Below, piece after piece: positions 34,545-42,915 of a DNA stretch of 48,194 bases; the first letter of the stretch is position 1; the number at the start of each line of letters is the position of its first letter. The notes under the pieces are model-generated. The model was given only the letters and a program-made list of their open reading frames with translations. It searched no databases and was not told the origin of the DNA. A program made the position numbers and the translations under genes. The stretch is from an uncultured Bacteroidales bacterium (GTDB taxonomy: Bacteria; Bacteroidota; Bacteroidia; Bacteroidales; UBA932). Location of the stretch: the NCBI GenBank assembly GCA_947253655.1, contig CAMYAE010000015.1, forward strand, positions 1 through 48,194, written 5' to 3'.

Positions 34545-35458
34545 ATTTTCTTGGCGACGCCATCAAGCAGCCATTTAGGAGTGGAAGTCGCTCCGCACAC
34601 ACCCACAAAATCCCCGTCGTTAAACCATTCCGGCAGAATTTCATTGGGAGAACCAACCCTGTAAGCCCTGTCATTCAAGGTTCTGCACAACTCATACAAA
34701 ACCTTGCCGTTGGAACTTTCTTTTCCCGACACGAATATTATAACATCGTGAGAGGAGGCGAATTTCAATAGTTGCTCATATCTTGAGGCGACCTGGGAGC
34801 AGATTGTATTGTGTACGGTAAGAAATCCCGTATTTCTGAAATCCTCTACGGAAATCCCGTGCGCATCAGCCATGACTTTCTCCAGCTCAGCACAGATTTC
34901 CGCATAACCGGCAGGACTTTTTGTGGTCTGGGAAAACACCTCTATAGGCCCTTTTGTCAAGACTTTGCCCTCTTGGATTGAATTGACAAGCATCTGCATA
35001 TTCTCAATCACCAAAGCATCTCCACCCACCTGACCTACCAACCCAAGCACCTCGGCATGACCGACTTTCCCGAATATGATGATCTGGCCTTTTCCCCCAT
35101 TCCGCCTGAGACGTGAATAGGCTTCGCGAATTCTTTTCTGTATCTGCAAAACCACGGGACAGGTGCAGTCAATAACATTCAACCCGTTCTTTTCAGCAAG
35201 CTCGTATATCTGCGGAGGCTCTCCGTGAGCCCTGATTAGTATGTCCTTGCCATGCATACCCTCCAACTGCTCCCTTTTTACAGGCACAAGCCCTTTGTTT
35301 CCGAGCCGGCTCAACTCCTCTTCGTTGTGTACAATTGAGCCGAGGGAATACAGTTCTGTCCCCTTGTGGCTGTCAAGGAAATTCTCGGCTTTGCCTATGG
35401 CCCTGATGACACCTCCGCAAAAGCCTGAGTTCGAATCTATTTCAACTCTTAAAGCCAT
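34526..35458 (-). CDS. ispH: 4-hydroxy-3-methylbut-2-enyl diphosphate reductase IspH
   Basis: 310 residues from ATG 35458 (MALRVEIDSNSGFCGGV), the usual family start; an upstream ATG at 35506 would add 16 residues inside cmk. The three Cys that bind the iron-sulfur cluster are in SGFCGGV, DCTCPVV and GVCGATSTP. It makes IPP and DMAPP in the last step of the MEP isoprenoid pathway. It overlaps the end of cmk by 10 bases, so the two are translationally coupled, an arrangement common in Bacteroidota. Confidence 0.94.
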   Translation of the reverse strand: MALRVEIDSNSGFCGGVIRAIGKAENFLDSHKGTELYSLGSIVHNEEELSRLGNKGLVPVKREQLEGMHGKDILIRAHGEPPQIYELAEKNGLNVIDCTCPVVLQIQKRIREAYSRLRRNGGKGQIIIFGKVGHAEVLGLVGQVGGDALVIENMQMLVNSIQEGKVLTKGPIEVFSQTTKSPAGYAEICAELEKVMADAHGISVEDFRNTGFLTVHNTICSQVASRYEQLLKFASSHDVIIFVSGKESSNGKVLYELCRTLNDRAYRVGSPNEILPEWFNDGDFVGVCGATSTPKWLLDGVAKKILLLFR

Positions 35459-36159
35459 GGTCGCTCCAGAATGCCGAACTTTCCCTGAATAAGGCCGGTA
35501 ACCCAAACCAATTCTTCGTGCAGGCTTATTTCAGAATTGTCAAGGACAAAAGCGTCTTCCGCCTTTGAAAGTGGAGACATCTCCCTGTGGGAATCTATAT
35601 AGTCCCTCTCTTTAAGGTTATTAAGAACCTTCTCGAAGTCGGGATTTTCTCCCTTGGATTTCATTTCATCATAGCGTCTCTGTGCCCTGACCTTTTCATC
35701 GGCCGTCATGAATATCTTAATCTCGGCATTCGGAAATACAGCCGTACCTATATCCCTGCCGTCCATTACGACACGACCTCTGTCAGCCATTGCGTGCAGC
35801 CTTTCGTCCACATAATTCCTCACAAAAGGCAGCACGGACACGGGGCTTACGCTTTCCGACACCTTCAACGTCCTTATTTCTTTCTCCACACACCTGTCAC
35901 CCAAAAATGTACGGTTGCCCTCTTCGGTATTTTCAAAATGGAAATCAAGTACCGCGAGAGATTTTTCCAAGGCAGAGGTGTCAATGGTCCCGTCACCCGC
36001 AATCATTCCGTTTTCAAGAGCGAAAAGGGTTACGCCACGGTACAATGCTCCCGAATCCAAATATAGAAAAGAGAATTTTGAGGCAATAAGTTTGGCGAAG
36101 GTGCTCTTGCCGGTAGAAGAATAGCCATCGACAGCTATGATAATATCAGGAATTTTCAT
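35449..36159 (-). CDS. cmk: cytidylate kinase
   Basis: 236 residues. The P-loop DGYSSTGKST is at residues about 11-20, and DGRDIGTAVFPNAEIKIFMTA and the CMP-binding SGALYRGVTLFAL motifs are present. It phosphorylates CMP and dCMP. First gene of a cmk-ispH unit; a TATTTTTG element lies upstream at 36201. Confidence 0.95.
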   Translation of the reverse strand: MKIPDIIIAVDGYSSTGKSTFAKLIASKFSFLYLDSGALYRGVTLFALENGMIAGDGTIDTSALEKSLAVLDFHFENTEEGNRTFLGDRCVEKEIRTLKVSESVSPVSVLPFVRNYVDERLHAMADRGRVVMDGRDIGTAVFPNAEIKIFMTADEKVRAQRRYDEMKSKGENPDFEKVLNNLKERDYIDSHREMSPLSKAEDAFVLDNSEISLHEELVWVTGLIQGKFGILERPWL

Positions 36160-36200
36160 AATTTCTGGATTTTACAGTCCGACCCTCAATGACCGGAAGA

Positions 36201-36208
36201 CAAAAATA
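36201..36208 (-). promoter_or_regulatory. -7 element of cmk-ispH
   Basis: The minus strand reads TATTTTTG (TAnnTTTG match), 41 bases before the cmk start. A -33 TTTG at the right distance is not evident. The rest of the 160-base divergent gap is very AT-rich, and no clear promoter for the response regulator was identified there. Confidence 0.55.
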
Positions 36209-36319
36209 GGAAAAATCGGTTAAAGTAAGAGATTTTTACCCGATATTTGCAAGTATTAGCATATTATTTTTTATATTATAATATTTATAGAATTATATAT
36301 AAATTATTATTTCGATCTT

Positions 36320-37471
36320 ATGAAGATATTGGTAGTTGATGATGAGCGCCCTATCAGAAATTCTCTGAAAGAGATTCTGATGGATGAGGGTTATGATGTA
36401 GATACTGCGGAAGATGGTATGACAGCCTGCGAAATGGCGGAGAAAGAGAGGTACGATGTCATTTTCTGCGATATTAAGATGCCGAAAATGGAAGGCACGG
36501 AAGTCCTTTCAAAGCTTAACGCTGACGGGGTGGATTCGGCAGTGATTATGATTTCCGGCCACGGGGATATTGACACGGCTGTGGAATGTATCAAAAAGGG
36601 GGCATACGACTTTATACAGAAGCCTTTGGACCTCAACAGGATATTGATAACCATTAAGAACGCCACAGACAAGGTAAATCTCGTAAAAGACAACCAAATT
36701 CTCAAGAAAAAGGTTTACGGCCGGCAGATGATTGGAAATTCGGCTCCTATGGAGCATATACGGGAAATGATAGACAAGGTCGCCCCTACTGATGCCAGAG
36801 TGCTGATTACAGGTGCTAATGGCTCAGGGAAAGAGCTTGTGGCTCAAAGTCTCCACCAGAAAAGCATGCGCAGTGCCATGCCTTATATAGAGGTGAATTG
36901 CGCGGCCATTCCATCGGAACTTATTGAAAGCGAGCTGTTCGGACATGAGAAGGGAGCTTTCACATCTGCAATAAAACAGCATAAGGGCAAATTTGAACAG
37001 GCGGACGGGGGAACTCTTTTCCTCGATGAAATAGGAGACATGAGTCTTGCAGCCCAGGCTAAGGTGCTCAGGGTGCTGCAAGAGAAGAAACTGTCAAGAG
37101 TGGGCAGCGACAAAGATATAGAGGTGGATGTCAGGGTGATTGCCGCCACCAACAAAGACCTGCGTACCGAAATAGAGAAAGGCACGTTCAGGGAAGACCT
37201 CTATCACCGTATCAGCGTTATCGTGATGCACGTGCCGTCACTCGACGAACGCAAGGACGACATTCCGCTCCTGACCGAATACTTTGTAGATCAGATTACT
37301 ACTGAATCAGGCATGCCGGCCAAGGGATTCTCTCCCGAAGCCCTTAAGGCACTTCAGGAAAAGAGCTGGACGGGGAATATCAGGGAATTGAGGAATGTAG
37401 TGGAACGCCTGCTCATCTTGGGAGGCAACCCTATAAGCGAGCAGGACGTCAAAGAATATGTAAACGGGTAG
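36320..37471 (+). CDS. sigma-54-type response regulator lacking a DNA-binding domain
   Basis: 383 residues. A receiver domain (1-120) has the acidic pair D7-D8 and phospho-acceptor D51 (FCDIKMPKM). A sigma-54 AAA+ domain follows, with Walker A GANGSGKE (165-172) and the sigma-54 contact loop GAFTSA (212-217), DGGTLFLDEIGDM and NIRELRNVVERL. The protein ends at EYVNG just after the AAA+ lid: the C-terminal Fis-type helix-turn-helix of NtrC proteins is absent. Short regulators of this build occur across Bacteroidota. It probably activates sigma-54 promoters from solution or via a partner; the cognate kinase is not next to it. Confidence 0.92.
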   Translation: MKILVVDDERPIRNSLKEILMDEGYDVDTAEDGMTACEMAEKERYDVIFCDIKMPKMEGTEVLSKLNADGVDSAVIMISGHGDIDTAVECIKKGAYDFIQKPLDLNRILITIKNATDKVNLVKDNQILKKKVYGRQMIGNSAPMEHIREMIDKVAPTDARVLITGANGSGKELVAQSLHQKSMRSAMPYIEVNCAAIPSELIESELFGHEKGAFTSAIKQHKGKFEQADGGTLFLDEIGDMSLAAQAKVLRVLQEKKLSRVGSDKDIEVDVRVIAATNKDLRTEIEKGTFREDLYHRISVIVMHVPSLDERKDDIPLLTEYFVDQITTESGMPAKGFSPEALKALQEKSWTGNIRELRNVVERLLILGGNPISEQDVKEYVNG

Positions 37472-37506
37472 CCCCTACGGCACCTCCGGCTAACATCTAA
37501 TTGCTG

Positions 37507-38181
37507 TTAATAAAGGAATTTCAGCAGATATTCCTCCATCACCTTATACCCCTCCAAGGTAGGATGCACGGTGTCATCGGAGTAGCTGTCCGCTATACGG
37601 CCTGTCTCTTTGTCGGCGAGCAGATTAAAATAGTCCACATATTTTATATGAGCCTTACGTGCATAGGCTTTCAGCAATTTGTTGAACTCCAGCACCTGTT
37701 CATAGGCATCGGTAATCTCAGGACGCCATGATATGCTGTATGACGGCAGCTGGGAACAAACAATCGGGGTAACCTTGTTGGCCTTGGCAATTTCGCACAT
37801 AGAGATAATGCTCCCTACGGCCTTGGCAACATCGGGAGCAGCCCCTTCGTTCCGGGCAATATCGTTAAATCCGCACAAAATGACAAGATATTTCGGAGAC
37901 AGGGCGATTGCGTCCTCTCTGACCCTCACTAAAATCTGAGACGAGGTCTGGCCGCTTATTCCTCTGCCAATCAGGTTGTTGTCGGTAAAGAAGTCCGGGT
38001 CTTTGCTTGCCCAGCCGTCCGTAATGGAATCCCCGATCAGAACAGCCCTTGGCTTTGCAGTCACCTCGGCATTAGCTTTCTCATATCTGTAAAATCCTGC
38101 CCAATCCTTATTCTGGGCGGGTAGGGCCTGCTGCACAAAAAGCAACAGAGCCGCAAGCGTAATCGTAAATCCTGTTTTCAT
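37507..38181 (-). CDS. secreted SGNH/GDSL-type hydrolase
   Basis: 224 residues. A signal peptide (about 1-22, LLFVQQALPA|QN) is followed by the four SGNH blocks: IGDSITDGW (nucleophile Ser52), GRGISGQTS, CGFNDIARN and DDTVHPTLEGY (Asp-His). Enzymes of this type are esterases or acetyl-hydrolases acting on lipids or carbohydrate acetyl groups; the substrate here is unknown. Last gene of a four-gene minus-strand unit, 20 bases after the O-methyltransferase. Confidence 0.92.
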   Translation of the reverse strand: MKTGFTITLAALLLFVQQALPAQNKDWAGFYRYEKANAEVTAKPRAVLIGDSITDGWASKDPDFFTDNNLIGRGISGQTSSQILVRVREDAIALSPKYLVILCGFNDIARNEGAAPDVAKAVGSIISMCEIAKANKVTPIVCSQLPSYSISWRPEITDAYEQVLEFNKLLKAYARKAHIKYVDYFNLLADKETGRIADSYSDDTVHPTLEGYKVMEEYLLKFLY

Positions 38182-38201
38182 GATTATATGCTTATTAAAC
38201 G

Positions 38202-38837
38202 TTATTTTTTTCTTATAAGGGTGAGGCCGTTTCTGATTGGCAGCACGACTGTCTCCACACGGGAATCGGAAGCGACCAAATCGTTGAAACGGGCTATACC
38301 CTGCGTCTGCTTGTCCTTGGGCACCGTTTCTTCAAATAGTTTTCCGCTCCACAAAGTGTCGTCAGCCACTATCAGGCCACCCGGTTTCACCAAATCTATG
38401 GAATAATTGTAATAATCGCAATACTCCCTTTTGTTCGCATCTATAAATGCCATATCATAACTGCAACCCTCCATGTCCTGCAATGTCTGAATGGCGTCTC
38501 CGATATGAAGCTTGATTTTATCAGCCACACCGGCACGCTCAAAACCCTCAACAATAAGGTCTTCCAGTTCGTCATTCAATTCGAGTGTGTCTATATGTCC
38601 GCTATCAGGCAACCCATACGCCATACAGATAGCCGAATAGCCCGTGAAAGTGCCTATTTCAAGTACCCTTTCCGCCTTTGTCAGCTGTACAAGCATTGTG
38701 AGCAGCCGGCCTTGCACGGCCCCGGAGAGCATTATCGGATAATTTGTCCTTATGTTGGTCTGCCTTTCCAGCCACTTCAAAGCCTCACTCTGCGGAGTGC
38801 TGTGTTCCCTGATATATTTTTCCGCCGGAGTCTCCAT
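38202..38837 (-). CDS. class I SAM-dependent O-methyltransferase
   Basis: 211 residues. VLEIGTFTGYSAICMA binds S-adenosylmethionine; DMAFIDANKREYCDYY and GGLIVADDTLWSGK are the metal-binding and catalytic motifs of the caffeoyl-CoA/catechol O-methyltransferase family (Methyltransf_3). The acceptor is unknown. It starts 2 bases after the M16 peptidase gene ends, so it is surely cotranscribed with it. Confidence 0.92.
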   Translation of the reverse strand: METPAEKYIREHSTPQSEALKWLERQTNIRTNYPIMLSGAVQGRLLTMLVQLTKAERVLEIGTFTGYSAICMAYGLPDSGHIDTLELNDELEDLIVEGFERAGVADKIKLHIGDAIQTLQDMEGCSYDMAFIDANKREYCDYYNYSIDLVKPGGLIVADDTLWSGKLFEETVPKDKQTQGIARFNDLVASDSRVETVVLPIRNGLTLIRKK

Positions 38838-38839
38838 AT

Positions 38840-40090
38840 TTATAAATAAACAAGTTTGGATATATTTTCAAGATTGAATATCCTTACGGCCATGTTCAGA
38901 ATATCCTCAGACGTGATTCCGTCTATCTTCTCGTTTATCGTCTTGTCGGAGTCGATATGCCCGTAAGCCAGCAGGCTCTTGCCCATACTTAGACATTGAG
39001 CTTCCCCGTTGTCGGAGCTTATAGCCAACTGTCCAAGAAGCTGTTTCTTGGCAGCCTTCAGGCTTTTCGGGGAGAGCGGGATTGTCTGAAGCTTAAGTAT
39101 CTCTTTATGAATGGCGGCCATGCAGTTGTCCAGATTGGACTTATCGCAGCCGAGGCTTAGCGCCAATATCCCCGTATCCGAATATTGGGTATAGGACGAC
39201 TCTACTGCATAGACCCAGCCGTGCTTTTCCCTAAGCACCAAATTCAATATGGAATTGGAAGCAGGACCGGCGAGGATGTTGCTCAAAAGGATGGTCGCGA
39301 GCCGGGCTTTCTCATCATACAAAGAGGGTGCAAGCCCGCCTATGACAGCATTTACCTCATGGTTGCGCTTATCCTCGACAATATCGAATCTGTTGCCGGC
39401 AAGAGCCTTGACGCACTCTGACGGCTCCGGAGCAGTTCCGGCAATCGCCCTTCCTTCAAACCGGGCAGGGAAAAACTTGGAAATCAGGCTTATGGCAAGT
39501 CTCTCCATTTCCTTTTCCTCCATTCCCGAAACAATAGTGAATGCCATCGCCTGAGGGACGAACTTGTCTCTTACAAATTCAAGCAACTCTTTTGAAGATA
39601 TGCCCCTGACAGAAGCCTCGGTGCCCAAAATCGGCCTCGACAAAGGATGCTCTTTGAAGAGCCTCTCCTCAAAACGGTCGTATATATCTTCAGAGGGGAG
39701 ATCCTTATAGGAGCGGATTTCATCTATAACCACCCCCCTTTCCGTATTAACCTCTTTCTCCGGAAAAGACGGACTTGTAGCCAATTCCATCAAGAGAGAG
39801 CCGGCCTTGCGCAGGTCTTCTTTCAGGACAGTGGCATGAAGCACGATTTCTTCTTTTGTCGTATAGGCATTCAGCTCTCCCCCAAGTTTGTCGAGATAAC
39901 TGTTTATTGTAGAAGCCTTCTTCCCGGAAGTACCCTTGAACAGAGTATGTTCCACAAAATGAGATATTCCACTGCTATACCCGTCCTCGTCTCTGGTACC
40001 GCACCTGATACTAAGAGAGCAATATCCTACCGAAGAGCCGCCTTTCCTGACAGCATAGAGCATACCGCATTCAGCTTTTCCGCAAATCAT
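38840..40090 (-). CDS. M16-family zinc metallopeptidase
   Basis: 416 residues. The inverted zinc motif HFVEH (HxxEH) near residue 44 and the downstream ERGVVIDEI supply the metal ligands, so this is an active peptidase subunit. The second M16 domain is intact (HEVNAVIGGLAPS; LREKHGWVYAVES). No signal peptide, so probably cytoplasmic; relatives process peptides and are close to the mitochondrial processing peptidase. It starts 8 bases after the upstream secreted unknown gene. Confidence 0.93.
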   Translation of the reverse strand: MICGKAECGMLYAVRKGGSSVGYCSLSIRCGTRDEDGYSSGISHFVEHTLFKGTSGKKASTINSYLDKLGGELNAYTTKEEIVLHATVLKEDLRKAGSLLMELATSPSFPEKEVNTERGVVIDEIRSYKDLPSEDIYDRFEERLFKEHPLSRPILGTEASVRGISSKELLEFVRDKFVPQAMAFTIVSGMEEKEMERLAISLISKFFPARFEGRAIAGTAPEPSECVKALAGNRFDIVEDKRNHEVNAVIGGLAPSLYDEKARLATILLSNILAGPASNSILNLVLREKHGWVYAVESSYTQYSDTGILALSLGCDKSNLDNCMAAIHKEILKLQTIPLSPKSLKAAKKQLLGQLAISSDNGEAQCLSMGKSLLAYGHIDSDKTINEKIDGITSEDILNMAVRIFNLENISKLVYL

Positions 40091-40098
40091 GGCAACTA

Positions 40099-40944
40099 TT
40101 ATCTTTTTGACTTTCTCGGACCGGTTATCTTGGCTATATCTCTTTTCAGAAATCCCTTGTTGGTGTTCTTTGAGACCTTATATTTACTGAAATAATACAA
40201 TTCATGGGTCATGGCATCTATCAGCATGGTGTAGCAAAGCGAGCCGGGCTCCGGCTCGGCAGGGGCTACGACATAGCCGACCGCCGTATCGTCACTTCCG
40301 TAAATCATGGCCTCTACAATATCATCTTCCTCCCCCAAGAGCATTTTCTTGTCGAACTTCTCGGAAATATATTTATCATCGATTTGAGGGGAAAGGTCTT
40401 CCTTGTCGAATATAAGCCGGAAGTCTGCCGTAGAGCTCAACTTGCCCTTAACGCTTCCTATTCCCGAAAAGCGGCTCGAAAGAGACTTGTCTACATATTC
40501 CTGCATAATGTCCAGAAGGGCAGGCATAACCGCAATCTCCTTGCCGGATGGCTCGTCGGCCGCACTTACAGGTATACTTGCAACCTCAAGCATGTCATTC
40601 AGATCTTTTACCCCCGGCTCTCCTTTTACAAGGGTGAAGACTGAAATTCCGGGACGGGACTCCTTTTTCTGCTTGATGTCGGAGAGCAGAAGAAAATACA
40701 AATCCGGATTTGTCTTCATTGCATTGAAATCCTTCATGTCGCAAAACTCGAATGCGGAAATGGTCCATGAATTCTTGACCGCTTCCTTGATCGCCTGGTC
40801 CTTGAACGCATTCCCCGTCAGGACCACCTTTGTGATTTTATATGGGAAATCCTTTAATTTTTCTTTTTTGGTGGTAATCTGGGCCTGGGAAAAAGCCATT
40901 AGAGGGATTACCGCAAAAAGTATAACTGCAACTGTCCTTTTCAT
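40099..40944 (-). CDS. secreted protein of unknown function
   Basis: 281 residues from ATG 40944, chosen because MKRTVAVILFAVIPLMAFSQ is a standard signal peptide (cleavage near SQA). The open frame extends to 41046, but those codons cross the promoter and the dnaX start. The mature protein is mixed alpha/beta with no motif I recognise; it has many Lys/Asp/Glu residues and ends in a basic tail (KITGPRKSKR). First gene of the unit with the M16 peptidase, O-methyltransferase and SGNH hydrolase. Confidence 0.8.
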   Translation of the reverse strand: MKRTVAVILFAVIPLMAFSQAQITTKKEKLKDFPYKITKVVLTGNAFKDQAIKEAVKNSWTISAFEFCDMKDFNAMKTNPDLYFLLLSDIKQKKESRPGISVFTLVKGEPGVKDLNDMLEVASIPVSAADEPSGKEIAVMPALLDIMQEYVDKSLSSRFSGIGSVKGKLSSTADFRLIFDKEDLSPQIDDKYISEKFDKKMLLGEEDDIVEAMIYGSDDTAVGYVVAPAEPEPGSLCYTMLIDAMTHELYYFSKYKVSKNTNKGFLKRDIAKITGPRKSKR

Positions 40945-40959
40945 AATATCCATTTGTCG

Positions 40960-40967
40960 CAAAGTTA
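40960..40967 (-). promoter_or_regulatory. -7 element of the four-gene minus-strand operon
   Basis: The minus strand reads TAACTTTG, a perfect match, 15 bases before the start at 40944, giving a very short leader. It lies 12 bases from the divergent dnaX -7 element. Confidence 0.65.
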
Positions 40968-40979
40968 CGAAAATATGCT

Positions 40980-40987
40980 TACATTTG
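40980..40987 (+). promoter_or_regulatory. -7 element of dnaX-lptB
   Basis: TACATTTG, a TAnnTTTG match, lies 34 bases before the dnaX ATG. It sits inside the near-palindrome CTTACATTTGTAAG (40978-40991). Confidence 0.6.
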
Positions 40988-41021
40988 TAAGACAGGCACT
41001 TTATAAGCCTGCTATAAAAGT

Positions 41022-42911
41022 ATGGAGCAATATATAGTCTCAGCAAGAAAATACAGGCCGGACTCTTTCGAATCCCTAATCGGTCAGGACAATATCGTAC
41101 AGACCCTGAAGAACTCGATTATTCGCGGACAATTAGCCCACGCATATCTTTTCTGCGGACCGAGAGGAGTCGGCAAGACGAGTGCTGCCCGTATCTTCGC
41201 CAAAACGATAAACTGTGCAAATCCCACACCGGAAATGGAGCCTTGCGGCAAATGCGAATCCTGCATTTCGTTCCAGGAGGGACGCTCGTACTGCATTCAC
41301 GAGCTTGATGCGGCATCCAACAACGGAGTGGACGACATCAAGGCCCTGATAGAGCAGGTCAATATTCCTCCTCAAATCGGAAAATACAGTGTATATATTG
41401 TGGATGAGGTGCACATGTTGTCCCAGTCGGCTTTCAACGCCTTTTTAAAGACGCTGGAGGAGCCGCCTGCCCATGCTATCTTCATTCTTGCCACCACCGA
41501 GAAACACAAAATCCTGCCGACTATCCTTTCAAGATGCCAGACATACGATTTCAATCGCATAAGCATCCCCGATATAGTCGGAAATCTCCGCGACATAGCA
41601 GAAAAGGAAGGAGTGAAGATCGGGGACGAGTCGCTCCATATTATTGCCCGGAAAGCCGACGGTGCAATGAGGGACGCACTGACGATTTTCGACCAGACAG
41701 TTGCCTTTTGCGGGAATGACGTGAATTACGAGGAGGTGATGAAAAACCTGAACGTTCTGGACTATGAGCATTGCTTCCAACTGGTAGACGACTTTCTTGT
41801 CGGAAATTACCAGGCAGCCCTGCTCAAATTCGACGAGGTGCTCTCGCGGGGATTCAATGCCCTGCACTTCGTTTCCGCCCTTAGCTCGCATTTGAGAGAT
41901 TTGCTTGTAACCCGGAGCGGAGGATTGGATTCCTTGCTGGAGCTGCCATCTTCGCTTAAGGCGAAATATTCCGAACAGGCCTCAAGGTGTCAGTTGAAAT
42001 TCCTTTATGATGCCCTGAACATCACGACACAATGCGAATCGGAATATATGGCGAGCGTAAATCCGCGTCTTCACATTGAGATAGCCCTGATGAAGTTAAG
42101 TTTTCTGAATGGTGGGCTTCCGCAGCAAGGAGCAGAGGCAGGGGGCAAGGCAGCATCTGATAGGGCTACGGCCTCCGGCGAACAGGCGGCTTCAGCAGAG
42201 GCAGGGGGCTCGGCATCCGATAGGGCTGCAGCCTCCGGCAAACAGGCGACTTCAGCAGCAGGCTCGACAGAACAGGGCAGGGCAACAACGACGTCCGCCA
42301 CTGCTTCGGAGTCAAAGGATGCAAAAGATCCGGATATAGACAAACCTACGGCAAAGATAAACTCCGGAGGGCAGAAATCGGACAAGGCTCCTGAGATTCC
42401 GGCACCGGAAAAACAAGGCAAAGGCAGAAAGAGACCGGCCAAAACGGCAGCCGCCTTATCCATATCTTCTATAAAAGAAGAAGACGCAAAAGGGGGAATG
42501 TCCGGAGACCCTGTGCCGGACGGATTTAATGACACAATTCCTGAAGACGAGGCTATTGTTGAAGCCTGGAAAGAAATTCCTAAAAACTACAAGGACAGGC
42601 CAAGACTTGCAACCACCCTGTCCTCTTCAAAAATACAAATCGAAGAAAAAGACGGCATTAAATCAGTCACCTTCTACGTGATGAGCGATGCACAAAAGAC
42701 CTGGATTGAGGAGAAGCTCCTTAACGAATTGGAACGGCGTTTCCAGCTGCTTGCCGGCTCTTCAAAATTGAGACTGCTCGTGGACGTGGAAGAGGACGAT
42801 GACATAAAAAAGCGGCCGTATCTTCCTAAAGACAAGGCCATTGAGCTCATAAACTCCAATCCTGAGGTCAAACACCTCGTAAAAGATCTTGAACTTGACA
42901 CAAAATTGTAG
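41022..42911 (+). CDS. dnaX: DNA polymerase III subunit gamma/tau
   Basis: 629 residues. AAA+ clamp-loader domain with Walker A GPRGVGKTS (about 46-54), a four-Cys zinc module (CANPTPEMEPCGKCESC), Walker B VDEVHML and sensor FILATTEKHKILPTILSRC. Residues about 365-490 are a low-complexity Ala/Ser/Gly/Lys linker with a tandem duplication. The last about 140 residues form a tau-specific domain. A slippery A-AAA-AAG heptamer occurs in frame near the end (42806-42812). It loads the sliding clamp at the replication fork. lptB follows after 4 bases. Confidence 0.95.
   Translation: MEQYIVSARKYRPDSFESLIGQDNIVQTLKNSIIRGQLAHAYLFCGPRGVGKTSAARIFAKTINCANPTPEMEPCGKCESCISFQEGRSYCIHELDAASNNGVDDIKALIEQVNIPPQIGKYSVYIVDEVHMLSQSAFNAFLKTLEEPPAHAIFILATTEKHKILPTILSRCQTYDFNRISIPDIVGNLRDIAEKEGVKIGDESLHIIARKADGAMRDALTIFDQTVAFCGNDVNYEEVMKNLNVLDYEHCFQLVDDFLVGNYQAALLKFDEVLSRGFNALHFVSALSSHLRDLLVTRSGGLDSLLELPSSLKAKYSEQASRCQLKFLYDALNITTQCESEYMASVNPRLHIEIALMKLSFLNGGLPQQGAEAGGKAASDRATASGEQAASAEAGGSASDRAAASGKQATSAAGSTEQGRATTTSATASESKDAKDPDIDKPTAKINSGGQKSDKAPEIPAPEKQGKGRKRPAKTAAALSISSIKEEDAKGGMSGDPVPDGFNDTIPEDEAIVEAWKEIPKNYKDRPRLATTLSSSKIQIEEKDGIKSVTFYVMSDAQKTWIEEKLLNELERRFQLLAGSSKLRLLVDVEEDDDIKKRPYLPKDKAIELINSNPEVKHLVKDLELDTKL
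42132..42254 (+). repeat. 63/60-bp tandem duplication in the dnaX linker
   Basis: Two successive units encode AEAGGKAASDRATASGEQAA-S and AEAGGSASDRAAASGKQATS. They start at 42132 and 42195. The repeat keeps the frame and only lengthens the flexible linker. Confidence 0.8.
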
Positions 42912-42915
42912 CGGT

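Noticed and set aside
37472..37506. Possible terminator between the response regulator and the SGNH hydrolase
   Set aside because: The 35-base gap has no stable stem followed by a U run on either strand.
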